Of a stretch of 64,000 nt of DNA, positions 34,102 to 42,766 are shown one piece after another (positions within the stretch are counted from its first letter, which is position 1; each line of letters begins with the position of its first letter). The stretch comes from Bog-473 sp049513455 (GTDB lineage: Bacteria > Actinomycetota > Acidimicrobiia > Acidimicrobiales > RAAP-2), in NCBI GenBank assembly GCA_049513455.1, contig JBEKWB010000007.1:1-64000 (forward strand). Direction: 5' to 3'. The translations under genes were made by a program, and so were the position numbers. The notes below the pieces were generated by a model, which made no database searches, was not told the origin of the DNA, and saw only the letters and a program-made list of their open reading frames with translations.

Positions 34102-35304
34102 TCAGCCGTGCACCGTGACGGGGAGGTGTTCGGGACCGAACTCGAGCATGTGGTCGACGCCCACCCACTCGAACCCCTCGGGGAGGCGGAGGCGCGAAGG
34201 CGGGTAGCGGTCCACGATCTCTTCGAGCACGACCCTTCCCGCCATCAGCGTCAGATGGTTGCCGAGACAGAGATGGGGGCCCAGCCCGAACGCCAGGCTC
34301 TCCGGCGGGTCGGTGCGGTCCAACCGAAAGCTGTCGGGGTCGGGGTAGACGGAGTCGTCCCGATTGGCCGCCGCGATGCTCAAGAGCACCATCTCACCTT
34401 TGTGCACGGGGCAACCGCCCACCTCGGTGTCGGTCGTGGCGTGCCGGAACATGAACTGTACGGGTGCCTCCAGGCGCAGCGATTCGAGGACAGCCGCCGG
34501 TATGAGTGAGGGATCCTCCGACAGCGGGCGGGCGAAACCGTCTTCGTCGGAGAGATAGCGGTAGAGCAGGTTCCCCAGCATGTAGCTCGCCGACAGCGAT
34601 CCGGCCAGGATGTTGATGGTGAGTGTCCGCACGTGCTCTTCCGATATGCGCCAGTTGTCGTCGGTGACGGTGTTCACCATGGTCGAGAGGAGATCCTCGG
34701 TCGGCGCGGTCCGGCGTTCCCCTATCAACCGGTCAAGCGCCGCCGACAGGTCGGGAAACGACTTCTCCACTCCGACGCCGAGTTCGGTACGCCCGGTGGG
34801 AACCCAGGTGCTGTGGAGCACCTCGTTGCACCACACCATCATCTGGTCGTGGAGTTCGTCGGGCACGCCCAGGACGTGGGCCGAGACCGAACCCGGGAGG
34901 GGAACGGCCAGATCGTCCATGAGGTCACCGCCTCCCCGGGCATCGATGGCATCGAGCCGGCGGCGCACGTTCTGGCGCGTCCACTCCTCGGCCGCGGCGG
35001 CGGTGCGGGGGGTGAACGAGCGCAGCAGGATCCGCCGGATCTTCGGGTGGATCGGTGGATCGAGCTCGCCGAGGAAGCTCTCTTCCTCCGGAACGGTCAC
35101 GCCGGGCGCACGCATGTCCCCGGCCGACGAGAAGTTCTTGTTGTCCCGGAACGCCTTGGCGGTGTCGCCGTAGCGCGTCGTGACCACCAGACCCTCACTG
35201 GGCCGGACCACGCCCCGTTCCCGCCGGATCCGTCCCATGAAATCCGGATTCTTGGCGGTCGTGGGGTCCGATGGATCAAAGGCGTACTCCGTGTCGACGG
35301 TCAT
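34102..35304 (-). CDS. Cytochrome P450 lacking the I-helix acid and threonine
   Basis: A 400-residue P450 starting at ATG 35304, with GGAGGGATC upstream. The heme loop FGLGPHLCLGNH (Cys346) and the K-helix ExxR (ESLRLEAP) are normal. The I-helix reads ILAGSLSASYML: where AGxETT is expected, residues 234-239 are Ala-Gly-Ser-Leu-Ser-Ala, so both the acid and the threonine are missing. The N-terminal region (DPTTAKNPDFMGRIRRERG) differs from the other window P450s. It is convergent with the SDR at 33232 (9-base gap) and divergent from the D-aminoacylase-like gene. It may catalyse a non-oxygenase reaction or use peroxide. Confidence 0.9.
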   Translation of the reverse strand: MTVDTEYAFDPSDPTTAKNPDFMGRIRRERGVVRPSEGLVVTTRYGDTAKAFRDNKNFSSAGDMRAPGVTVPEEESFLGELDPPIHPKIRRILLRSFTPRTAAAAEEWTRQNVRRRLDAIDARGGGDLMDDLAVPLPGSVSAHVLGVPDELHDQMMVWCNEVLHSTWVPTGRTELGVGVEKSFPDLSAALDRLIGERRTAPTEDLLSTMVNTVTDDNWRISEEHVRTLTINILAGSLSASYMLGNLLYRYLSDEDGFARPLSEDPSLIPAAVLESLRLEAPVQFMFRHATTDTEVGGCPVHKGEMVLLSIAAANRDDSVYPDPDSFRLDRTDPPESLAFGLGPHLCLGNHLTLMAGRVVLEEIVDRYPPSRLRLPEGFEWVGVDHMLEFGPEHLPVTVHG

Positions 35305-35477
35305 GGCCCGATCCCTCCGCCCGCGCTTCGCATGTGCAAACCCCCCGGTCCGAAGACGAACGGAACCCTTGTGGATGCGGCCCACTCCGGCAGCCCTCCA
35401 AGCCTCGCTATGCTCGCATACCGCCTCCATGGGCGTCAATCAGAGGGAGACCGATCGCGGAAAGGTTGTGTGCGGCC

Positions 35478-37163
35478 ATGGCGATGCGATTCGTGCTGCA
35501 AGGAGCCGAGGTGATCGACGGTACCGGATCACCCCGCCGGCGGGCGGACGTCTCCGTGGTGGGTGGGCACATTGCCGAGGTGGCCGACAGTATCGACCCG
35601 CGCGGGGATCTCAGTATCGATTGCGGCGGCCTTGTCCTCACCCCCGGGTTCATCGATCCCCATACCCACTTCGACGCCCAGGTCCTCTGGGACCGTGACC
35701 TCACCCCCTCGTCATGGCACGGGGTGACCACCGTCGTGACCGGCAACTGCGGGTTCGGAATCGCACCGACCAGACCCGCACACCGGGGCACCATCATGCG
35801 CACCCTCGAGAACGTCGAGGGCATGCCCCTCGGTGCCTTGGAAGCCGGACTCCCCTGGACCTTCGAGACGTTTCCGCAGTACCTCGACGCGGTAGAGGCG
35901 GTCCCCAACCGATTGAACATCGCCTGTCTGGCGGGACACACCCCCTTGCGGTTCTACGTCCTGGGCGACGAGGCGACCGAACGCAGTGCCAGTGCGGAGG
36001 AACTCGTAGCCATGAGGGAACTGCTGCGGGAGGCCCTCGATGCCGGCGCGGTCGGGTTCTCCACCTCGCGCTCGGAATCCCACCGGGGCGCCTACGGACG
36101 GCCGGTGCCGAGCCGGGCTGGGACCCTCGACGAGATCCGGCTTCTCGCCTCGGTGCTCGCAGAGTGCGGCCACGGCACATTCGAGGCCACGTGGGGCCCC
36201 GACCTGTTCGTCGACGAGTTCGCCGCCATCGCCCGACAGATCGACCGACCGGTCACCTGGGCCGCCCTGATGACGCTGAAGTCGGATCCCGGGTACTCCG
36301 TCCGGATCACCCGCGAGATCGAGGAGGCCGGGGGCCGGGTGTTCCCGCAGATCTCCTGCTCCCCGATCGTGGTGCAGCTCTCCCTGGCGGATCCGGCGCC
36401 GCTGGCCAACGTGCCGGCCTTCGGGGAGATCCTCTCGCTCCCCCACCCGGCGAGGGCAGCCCGCTATGCCGATGCGCAGTGGCGCCAGCGGGCCCGGGCG
36501 GAGGTGCGGGAGCGGTGGGGCGACAAGCTGGACGATGCCACCGTGCAGGAGACCGAGCTGCACCGCGACCTCCGTCATGGGCCCACGCTCGGACAACTGG
36601 CGCACCAGGCGGGGACCGACTCGCTCGACGTGATGGTCGACCTGGCGCTCGAGGAGCAGTTGGCCACCCGCTTCCGGATCGTCATGACCAACGACGACGA
36701 CGACCAGATCGGTGTGCTGCTGGGCAATCCCCGCTTTCTCCTCGGCCTGTCCGATGCGGGCGCCCACACGAGCCAGCTCTGTGACGCCGGCAACACCACC
36801 ACGCTGCTTTCGTACTGGGTACGGGAGCGTCGCGCCATCACCCTCGAACAGGCGGTATGGCGCATGACCGGCCACCCCGCCGAGGTCTACGGACTGAGTG
36901 GTCGAGGACGGATCGCCCCCGGCTGGGTCGGCGATCTGGTGGCGTTCGATCCGGACACGGTGGGCTGCCAGGAGATCGAGCGCGTCTGGGACTTTCCGGC
37001 GGGCGCGGACCGGCTGGTGACGCGGAGCACCGGGATACACCATGTCTGGGTGAACGGCATCCCCATCTGGTCCGAAGGAGAGCCGGTCCCCGACGCCCGG
37101 CCCGGACTGCTGCTCCGCCGGGGCCTGAACCCACCACCGGCGACGGCGCCGCCCACGCGGTAG
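35478..37163 (+). CDS. D-aminoacylase/N-acyl-D-amino-acid-deacylase-like amidohydrolase
   Basis: A 561-residue metal-dependent amidohydrolase of the DAN-type branch. PGFIDPHTHFDAQVLW carries the HxH ligand pair, GNCGFGIAPTRP the cysteine typical of D-aminoacylases, and SDAGAHTSQLCDA the late Asp. The frame continues upstream of ATG 35478 without a clear ribosome-binding site, so the start could also be TTG 35466. A close paralog lies at 39778. Family members hydrolyse N-acyl-D-amino acids or related amides. In an island with PF04909 enzymes and Hyu proteins it may instead open a cyclic amide or lactone. Confidence 0.88.
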   Translation: MAMRFVLQGAEVIDGTGSPRRRADVSVVGGHIAEVADSIDPRGDLSIDCGGLVLTPGFIDPHTHFDAQVLWDRDLTPSSWHGVTTVVTGNCGFGIAPTRPAHRGTIMRTLENVEGMPLGALEAGLPWTFETFPQYLDAVEAVPNRLNIACLAGHTPLRFYVLGDEATERSASAEELVAMRELLREALDAGAVGFSTSRSESHRGAYGRPVPSRAGTLDEIRLLASVLAECGHGTFEATWGPDLFVDEFAAIARQIDRPVTWAALMTLKSDPGYSVRITREIEEAGGRVFPQISCSPIVVQLSLADPAPLANVPAFGEILSLPHPARAARYADAQWRQRARAEVRERWGDKLDDATVQETELHRDLRHGPTLGQLAHQAGTDSLDVMVDLALEEQLATRFRIVMTNDDDDQIGVLLGNPRFLLGLSDAGAHTSQLCDAGNTTTLLSYWVRERRAITLEQAVWRMTGHPAEVYGLSGRGRIAPGWVGDLVAFDPDTVGCQEIERVWDFPAGADRLVTRSTGIHHVWVNGIPIWSEGEPVPDARPGLLLRRGLNPPPATAPPTR

Positions 37164-37171
37164 CGAGACGT

Positions 37172-37678
37172 TCAGGGCCCGATCGGGCGGCCCGACGACG
37201 GCCGGTCGAACGACCCGGGCCGGAACTGCTCCACCGGGAACGGCATGGTGATCAACGGGTCGTCCACCCGTGAGCCCTCGTGCACACAGACCCGCTCTGC
37301 GATCCGCCATTCGTCGCCCCGCTTTTCGTAGCGGTCGAGGTAGCGCCCGAGCCACATGTGGAGGACGGGCCGGTCGGCTTCGAACAGGTACGCGACACAG
37401 TAGATCTCTCCCCGTGCGGTCACGCCTCCCGGGTCCAGCTCGACCAAGTGGTTCAGCAGGGAGTGCATACTCGGGTTCCAGCGGCGGTGGGATTCCATGG
37501 CCACGTCGACGTAGTCCCAGCCGTTGCCGCGGAACTCCGGACCATGGTCGTCGTGAGAGTCGGGCCAGTAGACCGCGCGCATGCCGTCCGCGTCCAGCCG
37601 GTCGAGCGCATGGCTGTACCGTCGACCGACGTTGCGGATGCACTCGATATCGGAGAGTTGTTCCGGACTGAAGGACAT
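37172..37678 (-). CDS. SnoaL-like (NTF2-fold) protein
   Basis: A 168-residue SnoaL_4-type protein: IECIRNVGRRYSHALDRLDADGMRAVYW, a buried Asp/His pair (HDDHG), SLLNHLVELD and the closing CVHEGSRVDDPL. I use ATG 37678 because GGAGTGGCGAC precedes it; the frame to 37867 is mostly Arg/Ser-rich leader. It is divergent from a second SnoaL-like gene (37816) and ends 8 bases from the convergent D-aminoacylase-like gene. It may act as a dehydratase or isomerase. Confidence 0.78.
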   Translation of the reverse strand: MSFSPEQLSDIECIRNVGRRYSHALDRLDADGMRAVYWPDSHDDHGPEFRGNGWDYVDVAMESHRRWNPSMHSLLNHLVELDPGGVTARGEIYCVAYLFEADRPVLHMWLGRYLDRYEKRGDEWRIAERVCVHEGSRVDDPLITMPFPVEQFRPGSFDRPSSGRPIGP

Positions 37679-37815
37679 GTCGCCACTCCTCATCGCCAGT
37701 CGGGAGACGACCCGTCCGCTCCGCCCACCCGTGAGTACACTGCGTTGCGTCAAGGATAGGTGAGCCTGCGGAGCGGAGCGGAGGCCCCGGCCCGCACGGG
37801 GGGGGAGGTCGGTCC

Positions 37816-38310
37816 ATGTCGAACGTTGCCGCCGAGGAGGCGCTGGCGCACTGCCACATCTCGTCACTGCTGTCCCGCTACTACCAGGCCATCGACGTCG
37901 CCAACTGGACGGCGCTCAACGACGAGGTACTTGACGACCATGCGGTGTGGGAAGTCGTCCAGCACTCGCCCACGGGCGGAACGATCGAGGACACCGTCAG
38001 CGGCCGCCCGGACATTGTGGCCTGGTTCGAGCGAATCATGGGGGGCGAGGTCTCCATGAGCGAGGGAACGGTGCGCCACTTCATCAACACCCATGTCATC
38101 ACCGTCGACGGGGACCGTGCCCACTCGACCAGCCACCTGCAGGCCATCGGCACCGACACACTGGCCATCCTTTCCAACGGGTTCGTCGAGGCCGATCACG
38201 TCCGCACGGAACGCGGCTGGCGGATTCGCCGCTATCACATTGACGAGCACATCACCGACGCGGACATGGCCGCATTCAAGGCCGCCTTCGACACCGCCGA
38301 TGGCCAATGA
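37816..38310 (+). CDS. SnoaL-like (NTF2-fold) protein
   Basis: A 164-residue SnoaL_4-type protein starting at ATG 37816 with GGGGGGAGGTCGG before it. ISSLLSRYYQAIDVANWTALNDEVLDD, the middle RHFINTHVITVDG and the closing WRIRRYHIDEHI fit the fold. Its stop codon overlaps the start of the next ALDH gene in an ATGA, so both are coupled. The product may transform the aldehyde precursor. It is a divergent partner of the SnoaL-like gene at 37172. Confidence 0.8.
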   Translation: MSNVAAEEALAHCHISSLLSRYYQAIDVANWTALNDEVLDDHAVWEVVQHSPTGGTIEDTVSGRPDIVAWFERIMGGEVSMSEGTVRHFINTHVITVDGDRAHSTSHLQAIGTDTLAILSNGFVEADHVRTERGWRIRRYHIDEHITDADMAAFKAAFDTADGQ

Positions 38311-39776
38311 GGGTCACCGAGACGTCGAAGACCGTGCAGCGACTGGCCGCGCAGGGTCACCTCATCGGGGAACAGTGGGTGGTCAGCAACGCCGGCGGCA
38401 CCCACCACCACCGCTACCCCGCCACCGGTGAGGTGCAGGCCGATGTCGGCTTGGACGACGGCGCCGGCATCGACGATGCCGTCAGGGCCGCCAGGGCGGC
38501 GCAGGAGGGCTGGGCGGCGCGGCCGCCCGCAGCCCGCGCCGAAGTCTTGTTCCGCTTGGCCGACCTGCTCGACGAACACGCACCGGAGGCGGCCGAGTTG
38601 GCCGCTCTCGACAACGGCACCCCGGTGAGCGCCATCAACCCGGGCGCCTACACGGCCGCCTGGGTCCGCTACTACGCCGGCTGGTGCGACAAGCTCGACG
38701 ATGAGGTCCTCCCGTCCGGAGGGGGCCGCGAGTACGTTCGCCTGGAGCCCTACGGGGTCATCGCCGCCATCCCGCCCTGGAACGGCTCCATGATGGGAAT
38801 GGGCCAGAAGTGCGGCCCCGCTCTGGCCGCCGGCAACGCGGTCGTGGCCAAGCCGCCCGAAATTGCGCCCTTCGGCATGCTGCGGTTCGCCGAACTGGCG
38901 CTCGAGGCCGGGGTGCCCCCCGGCGTGCTCAACGTGGTGACCGGCGGTCCCGAGGCCGGGGCGGCACTGGTCGGTCACCCCGGCGTGAACAAGATCAGCT
39001 TCACCGGCGGAACCGCCACGGCCCGGACGCTGATGCAGATCGCGGCGCGCAACCTCACGCCCCTCACCTTCGAGCTCGGAGGAAAGTCAGCCAACATTAT
39101 CTTTCCCGACGCCGACCTCCATGCGGCCGTGGCCATGGCAGCGTACGCCGGTCCCACCCTCCTCTCCGGCCAGGGCTGCGCGCTGCCCACCCGGCTCTAC
39201 GTGCATGACGAGGTGTACGACGGCGTGATCAGCGAGCTCATCGCCACCGTCGACGCGTCGATGGTCGGCGACCCGCTCGATCCGCAAACGATGGTGGGGC
39301 CGGTCGTCACCGAAGCGGCCATGGAGCGAATCCTCGGAGTAATCGAGCGGGCCAAGGCCGACGGTGCCACCCTGTTGTGCGGGGGACACCGGCTCGGCGG
39401 CCCCCTGGCCCAGGGCTGGTTCATCGCCCCCACCGTGTTCGGCGATGTCGATCACGACAGTGATCTGGCCCGCAATGAGGTGTTCGGTCCCGTCCTCGCC
39501 GTCCTGCGCTTCCGAGACGAGGAGGAGGTCTTGGCCAAAGCCAACGACAGCGACCTCGGCCTCTCCGCCTACCTCCACACACGCGACGCCCGCCGGATCG
39601 CCCACTTCATCGACAAGCTGGAGGTGGGAACCGTGGCGGTGAACGGGATGAGTGGCGGCTCCCCGACGATGCCGTTCGGAGGGGTCAAGCACAGCGGTTT
39701 CGGACGAGAGGGTGGGCGCGCCGGAATCGAGGAGATGGTCTGTCGCAAGGCCGTCTTCGAACATCCTCTGGCCTGA
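38307..39776 (+). CDS. NAD(P)-dependent aldehyde dehydrogenase
   Basis: A 489-residue ALDH beginning at the ATGA overlap with the SnoaL-like gene. IPPWNGSMMG, LELGGKSA-type FELGGKSAN (Glu256) and SGQGCALPTR (Cys291) are present, and the protein ends MPFGGVKHSGFGREGG. It is the third ALDH of the window and full length. It ends one base from the convergent D-aminoacylase-like gene. It probably oxidises an aldehyde formed from a ring or side chain. Its specificity is unknown. Confidence 0.93.
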   Translation: MRVTETSKTVQRLAAQGHLIGEQWVVSNAGGTHHHRYPATGEVQADVGLDDGAGIDDAVRAARAAQEGWAARPPAARAEVLFRLADLLDEHAPEAAELAALDNGTPVSAINPGAYTAAWVRYYAGWCDKLDDEVLPSGGGREYVRLEPYGVIAAIPPWNGSMMGMGQKCGPALAAGNAVVAKPPEIAPFGMLRFAELALEAGVPPGVLNVVTGGPEAGAALVGHPGVNKISFTGGTATARTLMQIAARNLTPLTFELGGKSANIIFPDADLHAAVAMAAYAGPTLLSGQGCALPTRLYVHDEVYDGVISELIATVDASMVGDPLDPQTMVGPVVTEAAMERILGVIERAKADGATLLCGGHRLGGPLAQGWFIAPTVFGDVDHDSDLARNEVFGPVLAVLRFRDEEEVLAKANDSDLGLSAYLHTRDARRIAHFIDKLEVGTVAVNGMSGGSPTMPFGGVKHSGFGREGGRAGIEEMVCRKAVFEHPLA

Positions 39777-39777
39777 C

Positions 39778-41454
39778 TCAGCCGGGCGGTCCCTTCCGCC
39801 TGCTGCGAAGGATGGAACCCGGCTTGGTCTCGATCTCACCCGACAACGACGTCCCGTGCCTGCGGATCGGCACACCATTGACGAGCACATGGTCAATGCC
39901 GGTGGGTTGATCCGCCACGAGTCGTTCCCCATCGGCCGGAAAGTCGCACACCCTTCGAATGGGCCCGGGCGACAGGCATTCGTAGTCGATCACGACCACA
40001 TCGGCGGGAGCACCCACGCGGAGGACCCCTCGGTCCAGTTCCAAGAGTTCCGCGATCTCCCCCGTGAGTTTGCGCACGCCGTGTTCGAGCGACATGACGC
40101 CGCGGTCCCGGACCCAGTGCGCCAGAAAGTCGGTGGGCATGACGGCGTCACAGAGTTGGCTCACGTGGGCTCCGGCATCGGAGAGCCCGAGAATGCACCC
40201 GTCGCCCGCCAGCAACGCGCTGACCCCATCGACGTCGTCGTTGGCAAAGGTCGTGCGGACACGGGTCCGCATGCGGTCCGCCACGGCAAGGGCGCACAGC
40301 GCGTCGAACGGCGAGGTGTCCGCTTTGGCGGCGATGTCCCGGATCGATTCGCCCACCAGCTCGGGATGGGCCGGCGACTCGGTGACCGTCGTCTGCCCCC
40401 AACGGCTGTTGAGCAGCCCGCTCGACGTCAGGTCCTCCTGGACGCGACCTCTCCAGCCGCCGTCGGCGTAGAGGTCGAGCCGGCCCTCCTCGCTGCGTGC
40501 CACGAACTCGGCGAACGCCGGCATCACGTAGAACGCCGTGGGCTCAGCCATCCGAAGCTCCTGTTCGATGGGCCGGCAGGAGACCTGGACCGAGACATCC
40601 ACTCCAGCGGTGCGGTGCGCCTCGTGCTCGGCGAGCTTCTCGACCCATGACGTCCGGGCGCGCACCTCGGGTGGATACGTCAGAATAGAGGAGCGGTTGA
40701 TCGGACGGCCGAGGTCGAGCTCGTAGAGCCAGGCATAGTTCTCGCCGGCCGCGACGTGGACCGTACCCTGGCCGATCTCGGCGGTCACCCGGATGAGTGC
40801 CTCGGTCTCTTCCTGCGTCGCCGCCATGGACGGGACCGGACGACCCCCGTCCCCCAGGTGGAACCCGGCCCGGTCGGTGGAGAAACCCAACGCCCCGCCC
40901 CGGATCGACTCGGCCACGACGGCCTTCATGCGGTCGATCTCGCCCTCGGTGGCCGCCCGCTCGTAGGCCTCGTCGCCCATCACGAAGAGCCGGACCGCGG
41001 TATGGCCCACGTAACCACCGAAGTTGATCAGGACACCGCGCCGCTCGACCGCAGCGAGATACTCGGGATACGTCTCGAAGTCCCACGCGATCCCGGCCTC
41101 CAAGGTGGCCAACCGCATGTCCTCCACCTTGTCCAACGTCCGCAGGAGTGAGGCGCGATCCTCCGGACGGGTCGGCGCCAGACTGTACCCGCAGTTCCCG
41201 GCCACCACCCCGGTCACCCCCTGCCAGCTCGAGGGCGTCAGATCGCCATCCCACAGGACCTGCGGGTCATAGTGCGTGTGGATGTCGATGAATCCGGGCG
41301 TCACCAGGCGGCCCACGGCGTCGATCTCCACTCGGGCCGCGATGCGGTCACCGATTTCGACGATCCGCCCGTCGGCAATGCCGACGTCGGCAATGTAGGC
41401 GGGCCTCCCCGTCCCGTCGACCACCGTGCCGCCGCGGACACACAGTTCGAGCAT
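39778..41454 (-). CDS. D-aminoacylase/N-acyl-D-amino-acid-deacylase-like amidohydrolase
   Basis: A 558-residue paralog of the protein at 35478: PGFIDIHTHYDPQVLWDG, GNCGYSLAPTRP and SDAGAHVSQLCDA occur at matching places. The start at ATG 41454 has no strong ribosome-binding site (AGAAGGGCGAC lies too far upstream); it follows the PF04909 gene by 19 bases. It is the last gene of the P450-epoxide hydrolase-amidohydrolase operon (43891 and 41474). The two paralogs on different operons may act on two forms of the same substrate. No evidence in the sequence decides between amide and lactone hydrolysis. Confidence 0.88.
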   Translation of the reverse strand: MLELCVRGGTVVDGTGRPAYIADVGIADGRIVEIGDRIAARVEIDAVGRLVTPGFIDIHTHYDPQVLWDGDLTPSSWQGVTGVVAGNCGYSLAPTRPEDRASLLRTLDKVEDMRLATLEAGIAWDFETYPEYLAAVERRGVLINFGGYVGHTAVRLFVMGDEAYERAATEGEIDRMKAVVAESIRGGALGFSTDRAGFHLGDGGRPVPSMAATQEETEALIRVTAEIGQGTVHVAAGENYAWLYELDLGRPINRSSILTYPPEVRARTSWVEKLAEHEAHRTAGVDVSVQVSCRPIEQELRMAEPTAFYVMPAFAEFVARSEEGRLDLYADGGWRGRVQEDLTSSGLLNSRWGQTTVTESPAHPELVGESIRDIAAKADTSPFDALCALAVADRMRTRVRTTFANDDVDGVSALLAGDGCILGLSDAGAHVSQLCDAVMPTDFLAHWVRDRGVMSLEHGVRKLTGEIAELLELDRGVLRVGAPADVVVIDYECLSPGPIRRVCDFPADGERLVADQPTGIDHVLVNGVPIRRHGTSLSGEIETKPGSILRSRRKGPPG

Positions 41455-41473
41455 CGGCGAACCCGTCGCCCTT

Positions 41474-42673
41474 CTAGGTGCCCGAGGGGTCGGGCAGGTC
41501 GAACGAGTACAGGCGTGCCGCGTTGCCGGCGGTGATCTGGTGTCGTTCGTCCTCGTCGAGGCCATCCAGGATCTCGCTCAGAATCTGGCGCGAACGCGGG
41601 AAGGTCGACTCGGTGTGGGGGTAGTCGCTCCCCCACATGAGGGTCTCGACTCCGATCAGGTCCCGGAGGCGGATCCCGATCGCATCCTCTTGGAAACTGG
41701 CGAAGCAGTTGGTGCGGAAGAAGTGGGACGGCAGGCGGTCAGGGTCGGCGAAGCGCCGCCACTCCGGGCCCCGGGCCGGCCGATCGGTGTAGGTGTAGTC
41801 GAGCTGATCCAAGAAGAAGGGGATCCAACCGAGCTCGTGCTCCACGGTGCCGATCCGGACATCGGGGTGGCGCTCGAACACCCCGGAAAGCATGAGATCC
41901 GCCAGCGTTCGCCGCACCGCATAGTCCTTGTTCACGAAGACCGAGGGCGGGACGTTGGTGACGTCGAGCTGGGGCACCTCTGCCCTCGGGTCCCCCCGAT
42001 CGGTACCGACATGCAGGCTCAGCGGCATTCCGAGATCGGCCGCAGCGGCCCAGAACGAGTCGTACTCACGGTTTCGATAGGGTCCCCACACCGGAGGCGC
42101 CACGGTGATCAGCGCTCCCGCCAGGCCGAGGCCGTGGCACCGGCGTAGCTCCATCTCGGCCACCTCGGGTTCGTCGAGGTTCAGCATCGCGATGCCCTTG
42201 AGCCGAAGGGGCTCGCTGGCACAGAACTCGGCGATCCAGTCGTTGTAGACACGCATCGCCTTCGTCACGACATCGGTGTTGGGCACGCCGAACAGGACGA
42301 GCCCTTCCGAGGGATAGATCACACTTCCCCACACACCATCGGCCTCGTTGGCCGTCACGTACGCGTGGGGGTCGTAGGCCGCGCTGACGACCTCGTCGAA
42401 GGTCCCCGACGTGCGAAGAATTCCGGGGTTCTTCTCGAACCGCATCCCGGGCTGAATGCCCAGGAACGACATCGTCTTGCGCCCGTCGATGTACCACCAG
42501 TCCCCGTCGTCCTCGCGCACGACCCGCGGCAGCGTCTCGTCGTACGGCATTCTCGCGGTCCACAGGTCGGGGGGCTCCACGATGTGCGAGTCCGACGAGA
42601 GGAGCCACCTCGGAAGAGCCGCCCTCCCGCCGGCCTCGACGTCTGCGACCTGCAGTGTTTGACCGATGCCCAC
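41474..42673 (-). CDS. Amidohydrolase-2 family (PF04909) metal-dependent hydrolase or decarboxylase
   Basis: A 399-residue PF04909 protein starting at GTG 42673 with a GGGGG run upstream. LLSSDSHIVEPPDLW, the middle PLSLHVGTDRG and the late WGSDYPHTESTFP carry the metal signatures. It lies downstream of the P450 and epoxide hydrolase, with a 93-base gap that contains a run of seven T on its coding strand (42729-42735). It is followed 19 bases later by the D-aminoacylase-like gene. It may hydrolyse or decarboxylate the product of the epoxide hydrolase branch. Confidence 0.85.
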   Translation of the reverse strand: MGIGQTLQVADVEAGGRAALPRWLLSSDSHIVEPPDLWTARMPYDETLPRVVREDDGDWWYIDGRKTMSFLGIQPGMRFEKNPGILRTSGTFDEVVSAAYDPHAYVTANEADGVWGSVIYPSEGLVLFGVPNTDVVTKAMRVYNDWIAEFCASEPLRLKGIAMLNLDEPEVAEMELRRCHGLGLAGALITVAPPVWGPYRNREYDSFWAAAADLGMPLSLHVGTDRGDPRAEVPQLDVTNVPPSVFVNKDYAVRRTLADLMLSGVFERHPDVRIGTVEHELGWIPFFLDQLDYTYTDRPARGPEWRRFADPDRLPSHFFRTNCFASFQEDAIGIRLRDLIGVETLMWGSDYPHTESTFPRSRQILSEILDGLDEDERHQITAGNAARLYSFDLPDPSGT

Positions 42674-42766
42674 CCTGATGCCCCCTGTCCCAGCAACTGC
42701 GATGCCGACACTCTACGCCCGGACGATCAAAAAAACCGTTGCCGCTGCGTGCCTGCCGGGGCGACC

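Noticed and set aside
35712..37859. Minus-strand open frame of 715 codons
   Set aside because: Antisense to the D-aminoacylase-like gene; no motif; ends inside the SnoaL-like gene in the wrong frame.
42729..42735. Run of seven A on the plus strand considered as a terminator U tract for the epoxide hydrolase gene
   Set aside because: On the minus strand the T run follows GC-rich sequence but I find no stem longer than 3-4 bp.
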